A DNA stretch of 64,000 nt from Serratia odorifera (lineage in GTDB: Bacteria; Pseudomonadota; Gammaproteobacteria; Enterobacterales; Enterobacteriaceae): the NCBI RefSeq assembly GCF_900635445.1, contig NZ_LR134117.1, positions 868,001 to 932,000 on the forward strand, written 5' to 3'. Every line of letters begins with the position of its first letter. Position 1 is the first letter of the stretch. A program made the position numbers and the translations under genes. Under the pieces are notes generated by a model. It worked only from the letters and a program-made list of their open reading frames with translations. It was not told the origin of the DNA and did no database searches. Shown one piece after another: positions 33,044 through 42,453 of this stretch.

Positions 33044-33652
33044 TTACCGACGCGTCAGCACGATCCTGCGCCGGGTATACAACGTTTCCATAGACAGCTG
33101 AAACTTATATTCCGCGGCCTGTAACTTTCGTGATTTAAGCATGTTGATGGTGAGACCTCGTATTTGCCCTGACTCCATCCGTTTTTTGATTTCGCTAGCG
33201 CTCAGCATGAGCTGCTTCTTCAAAATCGACAGCAGGCTGACCTGAAAAGAACGGGAAACCCTGACGCTTACGCTGACCCGCCGGCGGCTGGTAATGCTGA
33301 CCAGCCAGCGCTCCTGAACCTGAAAATCAGGCCGCCCCGCCAGCTCGGCGTTGTTTCGCTTCAGCGTCACTTTGTCATAGGCAAAATGTTGAACCGTGGC
33401 GGCATCATTGGCCATCAGCCGGCGATAAAGTTCACGGTCAATTTTACTGACCGGCAGGCGCGAAAACAGCGAGATGTTCCAGGTGTAATCGCAGTGTGTG
33501 CATTTATAGATACTCCACACATCCAGCCGTTTTTTTTGCGAATTCACCCGAAATGCCCCCGAAGGCGTGAACTCCCGTTTTACGCTGCATGAAGGACAGC
33601 GTTTCGCAATGCGCTGATACCCCACGGGCGTAACAGTCCATGTAACTTTCAT
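33044..33652 (-). CDS. DUF1062 family protein
   Basis: A 202-aa protein with two CxxC zinc-finger pairs: RCPSCSVKREF near residue 19 and YKCTHCDYTWN near residue 50. FRVNSQKKRLDVWSIYKC between them is the DUF1062 hallmark. The C-terminal half is basic (ITSRRRVSVSVRVSRS). The biochemical role of the family is unknown. Confidence 0.75.
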   Translation of the reverse strand: MKVTWTVTPVGYQRIAKRCPSCSVKREFTPSGAFRVNSQKKRLDVWSIYKCTHCDYTWNISLFSRLPVSKIDRELYRRLMANDAATVQHFAYDKVTLKRNNAELAGRPDFQVQERWLVSITSRRRVSVSVRVSRSFQVSLLSILKKQLMLSASEIKKRMESGQIRGLTINMLKSRKLQAAEYKFQLSMETLYTRRRIVLTRR

Positions 33653-33882
33653 AACTTACCTTTTTAACCCATACCAAACCGGATCCGTACTGAGCGGACC
33701 ATGGATGTTTATGTATGAAAAATATTTAAGGGATATTTTTCAGCGGGTTAAAAAAAGATTTCCAACGCTACAATCCTGTCGACGACCAAAGAGATACGCC
33801 GAGACTAGCAAAGCGGCAATTATCGGGTATATGAGTTCGATCAATTGATCTTGACCCACCATCTCCGGACAGCTTTTGTATC

Positions 33883-34766
33883 TTAGGTTAACGATGCACG
33901 TTGCCGCCGGTATTCTCTCGGAGAGTGATATCCCAGCGCACTGTGCGGGTGGTTTTCATTGTAATGCGTGAACGCCGCTGCAAGGTTTCGCAGGGCTGTT
34001 CTCACATCCGGTTTCGGCATGAACGCGATATAGTCTTCCTTCATCGTCTTCACGAACCGTTCGGCCCATGCCATTGCTCTGCGGGCTGCTCACCGCTGTT
34101 GTACACGGCTCCAGATTCAGCTCTTTGGCGAACCTCCGCGTTTCATGCGCGGTATATGCTGAACCGTTGTCCGTCAGCCACTGCACTGGTGTTTCCGGCA
34201 GCCTGTCGCCGAAGCGCTTTTCCACCGACCTCAGCATCACATCCTGCACCGTCGAACTGTCGTAGCCTCCGGTGCTTGCAGCCCAGTCTATGGCCTCTCT
34301 GTCGCAACAGTCCAGCGCGAACGTAACCCGCAGTTTTTCTCCGTTGTCACAGCCGAACTCGAAGCCATCCTGAACACCAGCGCATATCGCTTTCTGCCAC
34401 CGCTATTTTGCCCTTATGTTCACGCTTTGGCCGCTCTGGTTTGTCATGCAATAACAACAGATTATGCTCGCTCATTATCCTGTAAAGCCGTTTGGCGTTC
34501 ACGGGTGTCAGCCCCTCTGTGCGACGTTGCTTACGCAGGATGCCCCACACACGGCGATAGCCGTAACTGGGCATATCGCTGATGATATCGAGGAGCTCTG
34601 ACAGTATTTCAGCGTCTGCTTCATCATTACGCCGCTTACAGCGCCTGTCCTGCCAGTCGGCAGAACGGTTAATTCGCAGTGACAGCTGCGCACGCGACAC
34701 GCCCATGGTGCGGCTGACCAGGGCTATTCCCCGTCCTTTGGCAACAAGGGCGCGTGCGCTATCCAT
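33883..34766 (-). CDS. IS2-group transposase OrfB (two apparent +1 indels)
   Basis: DDE integrase-like transposase. In order: a SYGYRRVWGILRK helix-turn-helix region, WLTDNGSAYTAHETRRFA with the second Asp, SNGMAERFVKTMKEDYI with the Glu region, and the end HSALGYHSPREYRRQ. The frame breaks near 34374 (TTCAGGATGG for TTCAGATGG) and near 34064 (ATGGGCC for ATGGCC). Each is cured by removing one G. It overlaps orfA by 43 bases, as needed for -1 frameshifting in this family. Confidence 0.75.
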
Positions 34767-35119
34767 TTTCGCGACTGACCGTACTCCACAGCTTCTTTCA
34801 GGATCTCAACTTCCATCGTCTTCTTGCCCAGCAGGCGCTGAAGCTCCCGGACCTGCTTCAGAGCAGCAGTAAGCTCAGAAGCTGGAACGACTTCTTCTCC
34901 GGCCGCAACGGCGGTGAGGCTGCCTTCCTGATACTGCTTCTTCCACTTAAACAGCAGGCTGGGCTGGATGCCATGCAGGCGGGCGACATGGGAGACATTC
35001 ATGCCTGGCTCCATCGTCTGCTGGATAATGGCGATCTTTTCCTGAGGAGTTTTACGTTTACGGACTTCTTGCCCTAACAGGATCCCGGTCATCTCAAAAT
35101 TGGTGTTAGTGTTAGACAT
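34724..35119 (-). CDS. IS2-group OrfA
   Basis: A 131-aa DNA-binding protein with a helix-turn-helix (GMNVSHVARLHGIQPSLLFKW) and the leucine-zipper region ALKQVRELQRLLGKKTMEVEIL. It closely resembles E. coli InsC of IS2, including KWIAHAPLLP near the end. It provides end binding and, by frameshift with OrfB, the full transposase. Confidence 0.85.
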   Translation of the reverse strand: MSNTNTNFEMTGILLGQEVRKRKTPQEKIAIIQQTMEPGMNVSHVARLHGIQPSLLFKWKKQYQEGSLTAVAAGEEVVPASELTAALKQVRELQRLLGKKTMEVEILKEAVEYGQSRKWIAHAPLLPKDGE

Positions 35120-35299
35120 ATATTCAAGCCTATCTCTTATCTGGAGATACAGCTACTGTCTGGTGTTTCAGGGGGCTACATCAATGAGTTCGATCAATAT
35201 TCATGATAGTTCCAGCAGAATCTATTGATCTGACACGCTAAACGTCACGCATTCATTCTGTATATTTGGTAGACAATCAAACGACAGAAGGAGCGTTTT

Positions 35300-35554
35300 A
35301 TGACACAGCACGAACGGTTTTGTCAGGCCTGCGGGATGCCGATGTCCGCACCTGATGCGCAAGGAGCCAGCGATAAATATTGCGCTTACTGCAGCGATGG
35401 CAACGGCAATCTGAAATCCTGGGATGAGGCCGTTTCCGGTCTGGCGGGTTTCCTTGATTCCTGGCAAAAGGTCGGCGAAGAAGAGGCGCGCAAGCGGGCA
35501 AAACGCTACCTGACGGCGATGCCCGCCTGGGCGCATAAAGCGGAGAACCCCTAA
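35300..35554 (+). CDS. Zinc-ribbon protein
   Basis: An 84-aa protein with two cysteine pairs, FCQACGMPM near residue 8 and YCAYCSDGNGN near residue 27, spaced as in the putative zinc-ribbon family PF12674. The C-terminal part is helical (ARKRAKRYLTAMPAW). It starts behind AAGGAG. A VOC-family gene follows after 34 bases; the two may be co-transcribed. Function unknown. Confidence 0.75.
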   Translation: MTQHERFCQACGMPMSAPDAQGASDKYCAYCSDGNGNLKSWDEAVSGLAGFLDSWQKVGEEEARKRAKRYLTAMPAWAHKAENP

Positions 35555-35588
35555 GCACAACCCTGTTATCTTAAAATGAGGAGGGTGT

Positions 35589-35981
35589 ATGTTTTCTTAC
35601 GTCATGCTGGGTACTAATGATTTATCAACCGCCATCAGATTCTACGATCCATTGATGGAATTACTTGGGCATCCACAGGCAGGGCGTAATGAAGAGGGCG
35701 CGTCCTGGGGGACATTCTGCGATAATCATACTACCGGATTGTGCATTGGCAGGCCCTTTAACAGACAGCGTGCCGGAATCGGAAATGGCACGATGGTGGC
35801 GCTGAATGCCCGCTCGTTTGAACATATCCAGCAGCTCCATGCGCTCGCGCTTAACCTGGGAGGCACGGATGAAGGCGTACCGGATCACAGACCGCAATAC
35901 GGACAAGGATTCCATAGTGCTTATGTACGCGATCCTGACGGAAATAAGGTAGCGTTTGTGTATTACGCCGGCGAGGGCTGA
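35589..35981 (+). CDS. VOC family (glyoxalase-like) protein
   Basis: A 130-aa protein of the vicinal oxygen chelate fold: FSYVMLGTNDLSTAIRFYD at the start and HSAYVRDPDGNKVAFVYY near the end. These metal-binding folds act as glyoxalases, dioxygenases or drug-binding proteins. The substrate cannot be told. Ribosome site GAGGAGG is strong. Confidence 0.8.
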   Translation: MFSYVMLGTNDLSTAIRFYDPLMELLGHPQAGRNEEGASWGTFCDNHTTGLCIGRPFNRQRAGIGNGTMVALNARSFEHIQQLHALALNLGGTDEGVPDHRPQYGQGFHSAYVRDPDGNKVAFVYYAGEG

Positions 35982-36189
35982 ACAACAGTACGACTGGAAA
36001 TGCGTTGTGGCCGCACGTTCCCTTGTTCCTGGTGCAGCCTCCTGATTTGCCATTCTCATGGCCACTATGTCGTATCTATCTGATTAATAAACGTTTATAA
36101 GGCAATTTTCTACAACGACACCAGCAGACGAAATTCCGGGGAGTGGGTAGTTGTATTCAATGATGAATATCTTTTGTTCACTTGAAGCC

Positions 36190-36225
36190 TTGACGTAGTA
36201 CCTCCAAACTAGTTTACTGGTACAA
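36190..36225 (+). promoter_or_regulatory. trp promoter with overlapping TrpR operator
   Basis: TTGACG at 36190-36195, a 17-base spacer and TTTACT at 36213-36218 form the promoter. Across the -10 lies AAACTAGTTTACTGGTAC, close to the E. coli operator core GAACTAGTTAACTAGTAC. TrpR with bound tryptophan would block RNA polymerase here. A WW leader peptide follows, which confirms the identity. Confidence 0.8.
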
Positions 36226-36251
36226 GAATTTAATTTTACAGGTATCTGACA

Positions 36252-36302
36252 ATGACATCCTCAATGATGACTCTGCATGGCTGGTGGCGCACTTCCCGTT
36301 AA
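36252..36302 (+). CDS. trpL: trp operon leader peptide
   Basis: A 16-aa peptide MTSSMMTLHGWWRTSR with the tandem Trp codons and the WWRTS end of enteric TrpL. The context GGTATCTGACAATG matches the E. coli leader start. Ribosome stalling at the two Trp codons when charged tRNA-Trp is scarce favours the antiterminator and lets transcription continue. Starts at the fifth or sixth codon (both Met) are possible alternatives. Confidence 0.88.
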   Translation: MTSSMMTLHGWWRTSR

Positions 36303-36344
36303 CGGGCAGTATCGTCACGTCTGCAATTTGCACACCGATACCCG

Positions 36345-36369
36345 GCCCGCCATGAGTGGGCTTTTTTTT
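36345..36369 (+). terminator. trp attenuator terminator
   Basis: A 6-bp stem (GCCCGC with GTGGGC, one wobble pair), loop CATGA, followed by eight Ts. It matches the E. coli attenuator in sequence and position after trpL. Confidence 0.88.
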
Positions 36370-36511
36370 GCCCAAATTTTTGTCATACGCGGAAAGACTT
36401 ACCGCATAAACGCGGCCAGCAAGCGCCGCGCAGTCACTGAATTCACTTCACGTGCAGAGTCTAGGCCGGGGGCCCGGTTGTCAGGCACTGCGCAAACATT
36501 AAGGAGCAATA

Positions 36512-37705
36512 ATGAGCACCCTACTCAACCCACGCTTCGGCGAATACGGCGGTATGTACGTCCCGCAAATCCTGATACCCGCCCTGCTTCAGCTTGAAGA
36601 GGCTTTCGTCAGCGCGCAGCAGGATCCGGTGTTTCAGGCCGAATTTACCGACCTGCTGAAAAACTATGCCGGACGTCCCACGGCGCTGACCCTCTGCCGC
36701 AACCTCACTCGCGGCACCCGCACCACACTGTACCTCAAGCGTGAAGACTTGCTGCATGGCGGAGCGCATAAAACCAATCAGGTGCTCGGCCAGGCACTGC
36801 TGGCAAAACGAATGGGTAAGAGCGAAATCATTGCCGAAACCGGAGCCGGGCAGCACGGCGTGGCATCCGCCCTTGCCAGCGCGCTGCTTGGCCTGAAATG
36901 CCGCATTTACATGGGCGCAAAAGATATTGAGCGCCAGTCGCCGAACGTCTTCCGCATGCGGCTGATGGGGGCGGAGGTGATCCCGGTGCATAGCGGTTCC
37001 GCGACCCTGAAAGATGCCTCCAACGAGGCGCTTCGCGACTGGTCCGGGAGTTACCAAACGGCGCATTTCATGCTCGGCACCGCTGCTGGCCCTCACCCCT
37101 TCCCAACCATCGTACGTGAGTTCCAGCGCATGATTGGGGAGGAAACCCGAGTGCAGATTCTGCAAAAAGAGGGCCGTCTGCCAGATGCGGTTATCGCCTG
37201 TGTGGGCGGCGGATCCAACGCGATTGGCATGTTTGCCGACTTTATTGACGAACCGCGCGTCGGGCTTATCGGCGTGGAACCCGCAGGTCACGGTATTGAA
37301 ACCGGCGAACATGGCGCACCGCTGAAGCACGGTCGCACGGGCATCTATTTTGGTATGAAATCGCCGATGATGCAGACCGATGAGGGGCAAATCATTGAGT
37401 CTTGCTCTATTTCTGCCGGTCTGGATTTTCCCTCCGTCGGGCCACAGCATGCGCACCTGAACAGCATCGGGCGTGCCGACTATGTCTCGGTAACCGATGA
37501 TGAAGCGCTGGACGCCTTTAAAACCCTGAGCCGCGAAGAAGGCATTATTCCGGCCCTGGAATCCTCTCACGCGCTGGCACACGCCCTGAGAATGATGCGT
37601 GAACATCCCGAAAAAGAGCAGCTGCTGGTGGTTAACCTCTCCGGTCGGGGAGACAAAGATATTTTTACCGTACACGACATTCTGCACGCGCGAGGAGAAA
37701 TCTGA
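36512..37705 (+). CDS. trpB: Tryptophan synthase beta chain
   Basis: A 397-aa PLP enzyme that joins indole and serine to make tryptophan. It begins MSTLLNPRFGEYGGMYVPQ. The PLP lysine lies in HGGAHKTNQ near residue 87, and CVGGGSNAIG binds the PLP phosphate. The length equals the E. coli protein. The start has AAGGAG. It follows the trp leader region directly: about 140 bases separate the attenuator from its ATG and no trpE, trpD or trpC lies between. The stop overlaps the trpA start by one base. Confidence 0.95.
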   Translation: MSTLLNPRFGEYGGMYVPQILIPALLQLEEAFVSAQQDPVFQAEFTDLLKNYAGRPTALTLCRNLTRGTRTTLYLKREDLLHGGAHKTNQVLGQALLAKRMGKSEIIAETGAGQHGVASALASALLGLKCRIYMGAKDIERQSPNVFRMRLMGAEVIPVHSGSATLKDASNEALRDWSGSYQTAHFMLGTAAGPHPFPTIVREFQRMIGEETRVQILQKEGRLPDAVIACVGGGSNAIGMFADFIDEPRVGLIGVEPAGHGIETGEHGAPLKHGRTGIYFGMKSPMMQTDEGQIIESCSISAGLDFPSVGPQHAHLNSIGRADYVSVTDDEALDAFKTLSREEGIIPALESSHALAHALRMMREHPEKEQLLVVNLSGRGDKDIFTVHDILHARGEI

Positions 37706-38515
37706 TGGAACGTTATAACGATATGTTTGCCAAACTGAAACCCCATGGAGAAGGCGCTTTTATCCCCTTCGTGATGACGGGCGATCCAGACCCGGCGCAG
37801 TCGCTGCGGATTATCGATACTCTGATTGAGGCGGGCGCAGACGCGCTGGAGCTGGGCATGCCGTTTTCGGATCCGCTGGCGGATGGCCCAACAATTCAGA
37901 ACGCCGCGCTGCGAGCCTTTGCCGCAGATGTCACGCCGACGCTGTGCTTTGAGATGCTGGCCGCCGTTCGACAAAAAATACCCCGCTATTCCGATTGGCC
38001 TGCTGGTGTATGCCAATCTGGTCTTTAACCGAGGTATTGATACGTTTTATGCCACATGCGCCCGCGTCGGAGTAGATTCAGTGCTGGTGGCGGATGTGCC
38101 GTTCGAAGAGTCGGAGCCGTTCCGTCAGGCCGCGATGCGCCACCGTATTGCGCCCATTTTTATTTGCCCCCCGAACGCCGAGGAGCAACTGCTGCGGGAG
38201 ATAGCCCAGCATGGTCATGGCTATACCTACCTGCTGTCCCGCGCTGGAGTCACGGGTACCGAACAGGGAGCGGCCAAGCCGCTACACCATCTGGTAGAAA
38301 CGCTGGCGAGGCTGCAGGCCCCACCGGCGATCCAGGGATTTGGTATTTCGACGCCCGATCAGGTGGCGGACGCGATTAAAGCCGGCGCGGCAGGAGCCAT
38401 TTCCGGCTCTGCAATCGTTAAAATCATTGAGAAGCATGGAGATAATGATGATGCGATGCTCAATGAGCTAAAGGCGTTTGTGATGAGCATGAAAGCGGCA
38501 ACGCGCCGGGGGTAG
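37705..38515 (+). CDS. trpA: Tryptophan synthase alpha chain (one apparent +1 indel)
   Basis: A TIM-barrel protein of 269 aa after correction (268 in E. coli) that splits indoleglycerol phosphate and passes indole to TrpB. The catalytic Glu lies in ALELGMPFSDPLADGP near residue 49, with Asp of the same block, and LLSRAGVTG near residue 177 contacts substrate. The frame breaks at the A6/C4 runs near 37975-37984; removing one base restores it. It is translationally coupled to trpB. Confidence 0.93.
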
Positions 38516-38688
38516 TAATCTGCGATGCCAGCAAGTGTGCATATAGCCTGAGAGGCAGGTCTGTTACAAGGACACTTTTCAAAAGTCTGTGTTATCCAAT
38601 ACACCTTGGTATACTCAGCTCTGCCTCTCGTCGCTTACAACATGAAAAACCGGCATTATGGCGGCGCTTGTCAGTACGCGATGACGAT

Positions 38689-38982
38689 ATGCTGTATTTT
38701 TTGTTTGAAGCCCTAACATCACACTTGGACGCAAGCTACGCCATAACCCGCAAGACATGGATAAATTCACCAGTGCTATCGAAAATCTTTAGAGTCATCA
38801 GAAAAGTTATTGCTGAAGTCTTCGGGGCACTGGTGATATCAGTAGGTGCGTTGGGGATGTTCATGACCGGGTTCCTCAGCGAAGGCATTATGCGTGTAGT
38901 GTGGCCAGTCGTTATCTTCATTGCCATTCTGGTTATTTACGGTTTTACGTGGTTCATATCTGATAAAAAAGATAGAAGATAA
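38689..38982 (+). CDS. Unknown small membrane protein
   Basis: A protein of about 97 aa (104 if a TTG at 38668 is used) with two hydrophobic helices separated by a short turn: VFGALVISVGALGMFMTGFL and VVWPVVIFIAILVIYGFTWF, and a charged DKKDRR tail. The AT-rich composition differs from the trp genes. It is unrecognised and stands alone before an IS element. 38516-38688 shows nothing else. Confidence 0.45.
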   Translation: MLYFLFEALTSHLDASYAITRKTWINSPVLSKIFRVIRKVIAEVFGALVISVGALGMFMTGFLSEGIMRVVWPVVIFIAILVIYGFTWFISDKKDRR

Positions 38983-39030
38983 GGCTGTTAGATTGACGCT
39001 ATGACCTGCCCCCAGTATTAGATACAAGGC

Positions 39031-39864
39031 TCAGTTAGTAATGTCGGATCCTTCACTCTCAGAATTACCCTTTCTCCAGCCCGCTGCAAATTCAGACGGC
39101 GTCTGATAATTCAGCGTGGAGTGTGGGCGACATTCGTTATAATCCTGACGCCATTCACTGATGGTTTTCCTGGCATGGCTGATGTCACTAAACCCGTGTT
39201 CATTCAGGCATTCATCGCGAAAGCGTGCATTAAAACTCTCAATAAATTCGTTCTGTGTCGGTTTACCGGGCTGAATAAGCCGCAGCTCCACGCAATGCTC
39301 AAAGGCCCACTGATCAAGTGCTCTACAGGTAAACTCCGGCCCCTGGTCAGTTCTTATCGTAGCCGGATAGCCGCGAAACAGCGCAATACTGTCCAGAATA
39401 CGCGTGACCTGCACACCTGAAATCCCAAAGGCAACAGTGACAGTCAGGCATTCCTTTGTGAAGTCATCGACGCAGGTAAGGCACTTGAGCCTGCGACCGC
39501 TGGCCAGTGCATCCATGACGAAATCCATTGACCAGGTCAGATTGGGCGCATCCGGGCGAAGCAGCGGAAGCCGCTCAGTCGCCAGACCCTTACGACGTCG
39601 TCTGCGCTTCACACTCAGGCCGTTAAGGTGATAAATGCGGTATACCCGCTTGTGGTTGACGTGAAGACCCTCACGACGCAATAACTGCCAGATCCGCCGA
39701 TAACCAAAGCGACGGCGTTCAAGCGCCAGCTCTGTGATGCGTAGAGATAGCTGCGTGTCAGCAGCCGGACGCTGAGCTGAATAACGGCAGGTTGAAAGAG
39801 ACAGATCTGCCAGCCTGCAGGCACGACGTTGCGACAGACCGGCGACCTCACACATGACTTCCAC
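39031..39864 (-). CDS. IS3-family transposase OrfB
   Basis: A 277-aa DDE transposase with RRFGYRRIWQLLRREG (HTH_21), the first Asp in WSMDFVMDAL, the second in IRTDQGPEFTC and the Glu in NEFIESFNARFRDECLNEH. The C-terminus is YNECRPHSTLNYQTPSEFA. Intact. It is made as an OrfAB fusion by frameshifting from orfA. Confidence 0.9.
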   Translation of the reverse strand: MEVMCEVAGLSQRRACRLADLSLSTCRYSAQRPAADTQLSLRITELALERRRFGYRRIWQLLRREGLHVNHKRVYRIYHLNGLSVKRRRRRKGLATERLPLLRPDAPNLTWSMDFVMDALASGRRLKCLTCVDDFTKECLTVTVAFGISGVQVTRILDSIALFRGYPATIRTDQGPEFTCRALDQWAFEHCVELRLIQPGKPTQNEFIESFNARFRDECLNEHGFSDISHARKTISEWRQDYNECRPHSTLNYQTPSEFAAGWRKGNSESEGSDITN

Positions 39865-39887
39865 GGCTTCCCGCTCCTGGTCTGTCG

Positions 39888-40151
39888 TCAGAACTTTCGA
39901 CCCAGAGCCACCTGAAGCGCCTCCTTATCCAGCATGGCTTCGGCGAGCAGCTTCTTAAGGCGGGCGTTCTCCTCTTCAAGTGACTTAAGCCGCTTTACCT
40001 CAGGGACTTCCATGCCGCCAAACTTCTTGCGCCAGGTGTAGAAAGTGGCGTCTGAAATAGCATGCTTACGGCAGAGTTCCTGGGCAGAAACCCCGGCTTC
40101 AGCCTCGCGGAGGGTACTGATGATCTGTTGGTCGGAAAAACGCTTCTTCAT
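39888..40151 (-). CDS. IS3-family OrfA
   Basis: An 87-aa protein with the helix-turn-helix SDQQIISTLREAEAGVSAQE and TFYTWRKKFGGMEVPEV, followed by the leucine zipper LKSLEEENARLKKLLAEAML. Typical of the IS407 group. Intact. Confidence 0.9.
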   Translation of the reverse strand: MKKRFSDQQIISTLREAEAGVSAQELCRKHAISDATFYTWRKKFGGMEVPEVKRLKSLEEENARLKKLLAEAMLDKEALQVALGRKF

Positions 40152-40395
40152 GGGGATGTCCTCATGTGGCTTATGAAGACATTACTAACATTGGTGTGGA
40201 CTAATCAACGGGGAGCAGGTCAGAATGTGCCTAAAATCCATTCGAGAGCACAAAATCATTTTTATGAAAAATATGTACTGTACATTGATAATCTTACTTA
40301 TGGCGCTTGGCTACAATTGCATGCTTGGTAATATAGATTATAAAACACCAGACTAGCTGCCTGGTAAGTAATGTAATAGCAGAGGAAATATCACG

Positions 40396-42453
40396 ATGGA
40401 TCTTGTAGATAGTGTCGAAGCAGGCAAGCTGACGATCAGTGAATTGATTGATGCCCTGGCGAAAGTTAAAAATTACACAGCTTCCAAGTGGGATCAGCGA
40501 TACCGTGAATTTACGACCTTGCTACAACAAACCTCAACTTTTGCTGAGCCAGAAACGGATGATTTAGTCAAGAGACTCTGGTATGAACGTGATAATGGTA
40601 TTGCCAGTATTCGTCAGGGCGTTCCATCATTAGCAGAATATCAGCAAAGCCTCCCATTGCTTAGAGAACTCACCGAACGTGTTCGTCAACAACCGAATGA
40701 AGCTACCTACCAATACGTAGGCAGTGCGCTGCAGCAGGCCAAAGAGACCGGACAGCTTAAGCGCATGTATTGGAGTTTAAGAAATCGTGTCTTTGCCGCG
40801 TTCTCGCCAGAAAACTACACCAGTACTGTGGATGAGAATGCTTTCAATAAAGCAGCAGAATTCCTAAATCAACACTTCCATCTCGGTTTGGTACTGACCG
40901 GAAATTGGTTACAGAAAAACTATGAATTGAAACAAGCCATACACGCCCAATCTCCTAATACAGATCCTTATTACGTGAATATGGCTATCTGGCATATCTA
41001 TGAATTGCTCCGTGAGCGCGATAATGAACAGAAGCAAGAGAAAGTAGCCAGCAGTGAGCCCATCGAGAACAAGACTATTCCACATTCACCAACCAACGTG
41101 ATCTTCTTTGGCCCCCCAGGCACTGGCAAGACCTTCACGTTGCAGCAAAAAATGAAAGAGTACACTTCTCATGCAGTTCCTGCTGATCGTGATGCCTGGC
41201 TGGATTCTCGCCTTGAATCGTTGAACTGGATGCAGGTTATAACGCTGGTGCTGCTCGATCTTGGGAAACGAGCCAAAGTTCGCCAAATTATTGAACATAT
41301 GTGGTTTCAACGTAAGGCATTATTAAACGGTCGTAATGGCAACCTATCGAATACTGCCTGGGCAGCTTTGCAATCCTATACAGTTCCCGAGTCGTTAACC
41401 GTTGATTATAAGAATCGGCGTGAGCCTGCCGTATTTAACAAAACAGATAACAGCGAATGGTTTCTAGTTGATTCACAGCTTGAGCAAGTGGAGGATTTGG
41501 TAGAGCTCTACGCCGAACTTAAACGTGGTCCAAAATCTGCCGAAGCCATTCAACGATTTTCGGTGGTTACGTTCCACCAATCATACGGCTACGAAGAATT
41601 TATTGAGGGTATCCGCGCTCGCTCTGACGAAAGTGGCAACATCTCTTACCCTATTGAGCCGGGTATCTTTATGCGGCTGTGTCAGCGTGCCAATGCCGAT
41701 CCAGCACATCGCTACGCCATTTTCATTGATGAGATCAATCGCGGAAACATATCCAAGATCTTTGGTGAACTAATCTCACTCATTGAAGTAGACAAGCGTA
41801 CGGGTATGTCCAATGCAATGAGCCTGCAACTGTCTTATAGCGGTGATCACTTCAGCGTACCCGCCAATGTCGACATCATCGGAGCCATGAATACCGCAGA
41901 CCGTTCTTTAGCTCTGATGGACACGGCTTTACGCCGTCGCTTTGACTTTGTCGAAATGATGCCAGATCTCTCTTTACTGAGTGGAGCTAAGGTGAAAGGC
42001 ATAGAGCTCGAGCCGTTGTTAGAGAAACTCAATAGCCGCATCGAAGCGCTTTACGATCGTGAGCATACTCTGGGACATGCGTTCTTTATGCCAGTAAAAA
42101 ATGCACTCGATGCCGGTGATGAAGAAGCTGCGTTTAAACAATTGAAGATCGCATTCCAGAAAAAGATCATTCCGCTTTTACAGGAATACTTTTTCGATGA
42201 CTGGAACAAGATCAGGTTGGTGCTGGCTGACAACCAAAAGCAAGACGACAGCCTGCAATTCGTGATTGAGAAAACAGACGATTTCGATACGCTTTTTGGT
42301 AACAACCATGGTTTACAACGCCATAAGCAGCAATCGACAGCTTACGAGCTCGAAGATTTCGATCAAGAGATCTGGAATATGCCACAGGCTTATCGTTCAA
42401 TTTATCAGCCCCAGCAGGCCCCCCTCGATGAGCAGGCTGTAAATCATGGGTGA
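40396..42453 (+). CDS. mcrB: McrB-type AAA+ GTPase of a modification-dependent restriction system
   Basis: A 685-aa motor subunit. Residues about 1-230 form a helical N-terminal region that does not look like the E. coli McrB methylcytosine-reading domain, so the modification recognised may differ. The AAA+ domain has Walker A FFGPPGTGKTF near residue 239, Walker B AIFIDEINRGNIS, and the McrB hallmark GAMNTADRSLALMDTALRRRFDF. It powers cleavage by McrC, encoded next with an 8-base overlap. It opens the defence island. Confidence 0.85.
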   Translation: MDLVDSVEAGKLTISELIDALAKVKNYTASKWDQRYREFTTLLQQTSTFAEPETDDLVKRLWYERDNGIASIRQGVPSLAEYQQSLPLLRELTERVRQQPNEATYQYVGSALQQAKETGQLKRMYWSLRNRVFAAFSPENYTSTVDENAFNKAAEFLNQHFHLGLVLTGNWLQKNYELKQAIHAQSPNTDPYYVNMAIWHIYELLRERDNEQKQEKVASSEPIENKTIPHSPTNVIFFGPPGTGKTFTLQQKMKEYTSHAVPADRDAWLDSRLESLNWMQVITLVLLDLGKRAKVRQIIEHMWFQRKALLNGRNGNLSNTAWAALQSYTVPESLTVDYKNRREPAVFNKTDNSEWFLVDSQLEQVEDLVELYAELKRGPKSAEAIQRFSVVTFHQSYGYEEFIEGIRARSDESGNISYPIEPGIFMRLCQRANADPAHRYAIFIDEINRGNISKIFGELISLIEVDKRTGMSNAMSLQLSYSGDHFSVPANVDIIGAMNTADRSLALMDTALRRRFDFVEMMPDLSLLSGAKVKGIELEPLLEKLNSRIEALYDREHTLGHAFFMPVKNALDAGDEEAAFKQLKIAFQKKIIPLLQEYFFDDWNKIRLVLADNQKQDDSLQFVIEKTDDFDTLFGNNHGLQRHKQQSTAYELEDFDQEIWNMPQAYRSIYQPQQAPLDEQAVNHG

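Larger units (their letters stand above)
33846..35183 (-). mobile_element. IS2-group (IS3 family) insertion sequence, 1338 bp
   Basis: The length matches IS2 (about 1.33 kb). The imperfect terminal repeats both begin TGAT and share CCC and GACAG positions (left end read from 33846, right end from 35183 on the other strand). It carries orfA and orfB. It is flanked on both sides by the same 15 bases, ATGAGTTCGATCAAT (33831-33845 and 35184-35198). Confidence 0.8.
39002..40222 (-). mobile_element. IS3-family insertion sequence (IS407-like), 1221 bp
   Basis: Terminal inverted repeats begin TGACCTGC at both ends (TGACCTGCCCCCAGT at 39002 and TGACCTGCTCCCCGT read inward from 40222). It contains an intact orfA and orfB. 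No matching target duplication is seen (GCTA on the left, GAAT on the right), so one end may have recombined since insertion. Confidence 0.85.

Noticed and set aside
36277..36597. 106-codon plus-strand frame over the trp attenuator and trpB start
   Set aside because: Overlaps trpL, the attenuator and trpB in another frame; no motif.
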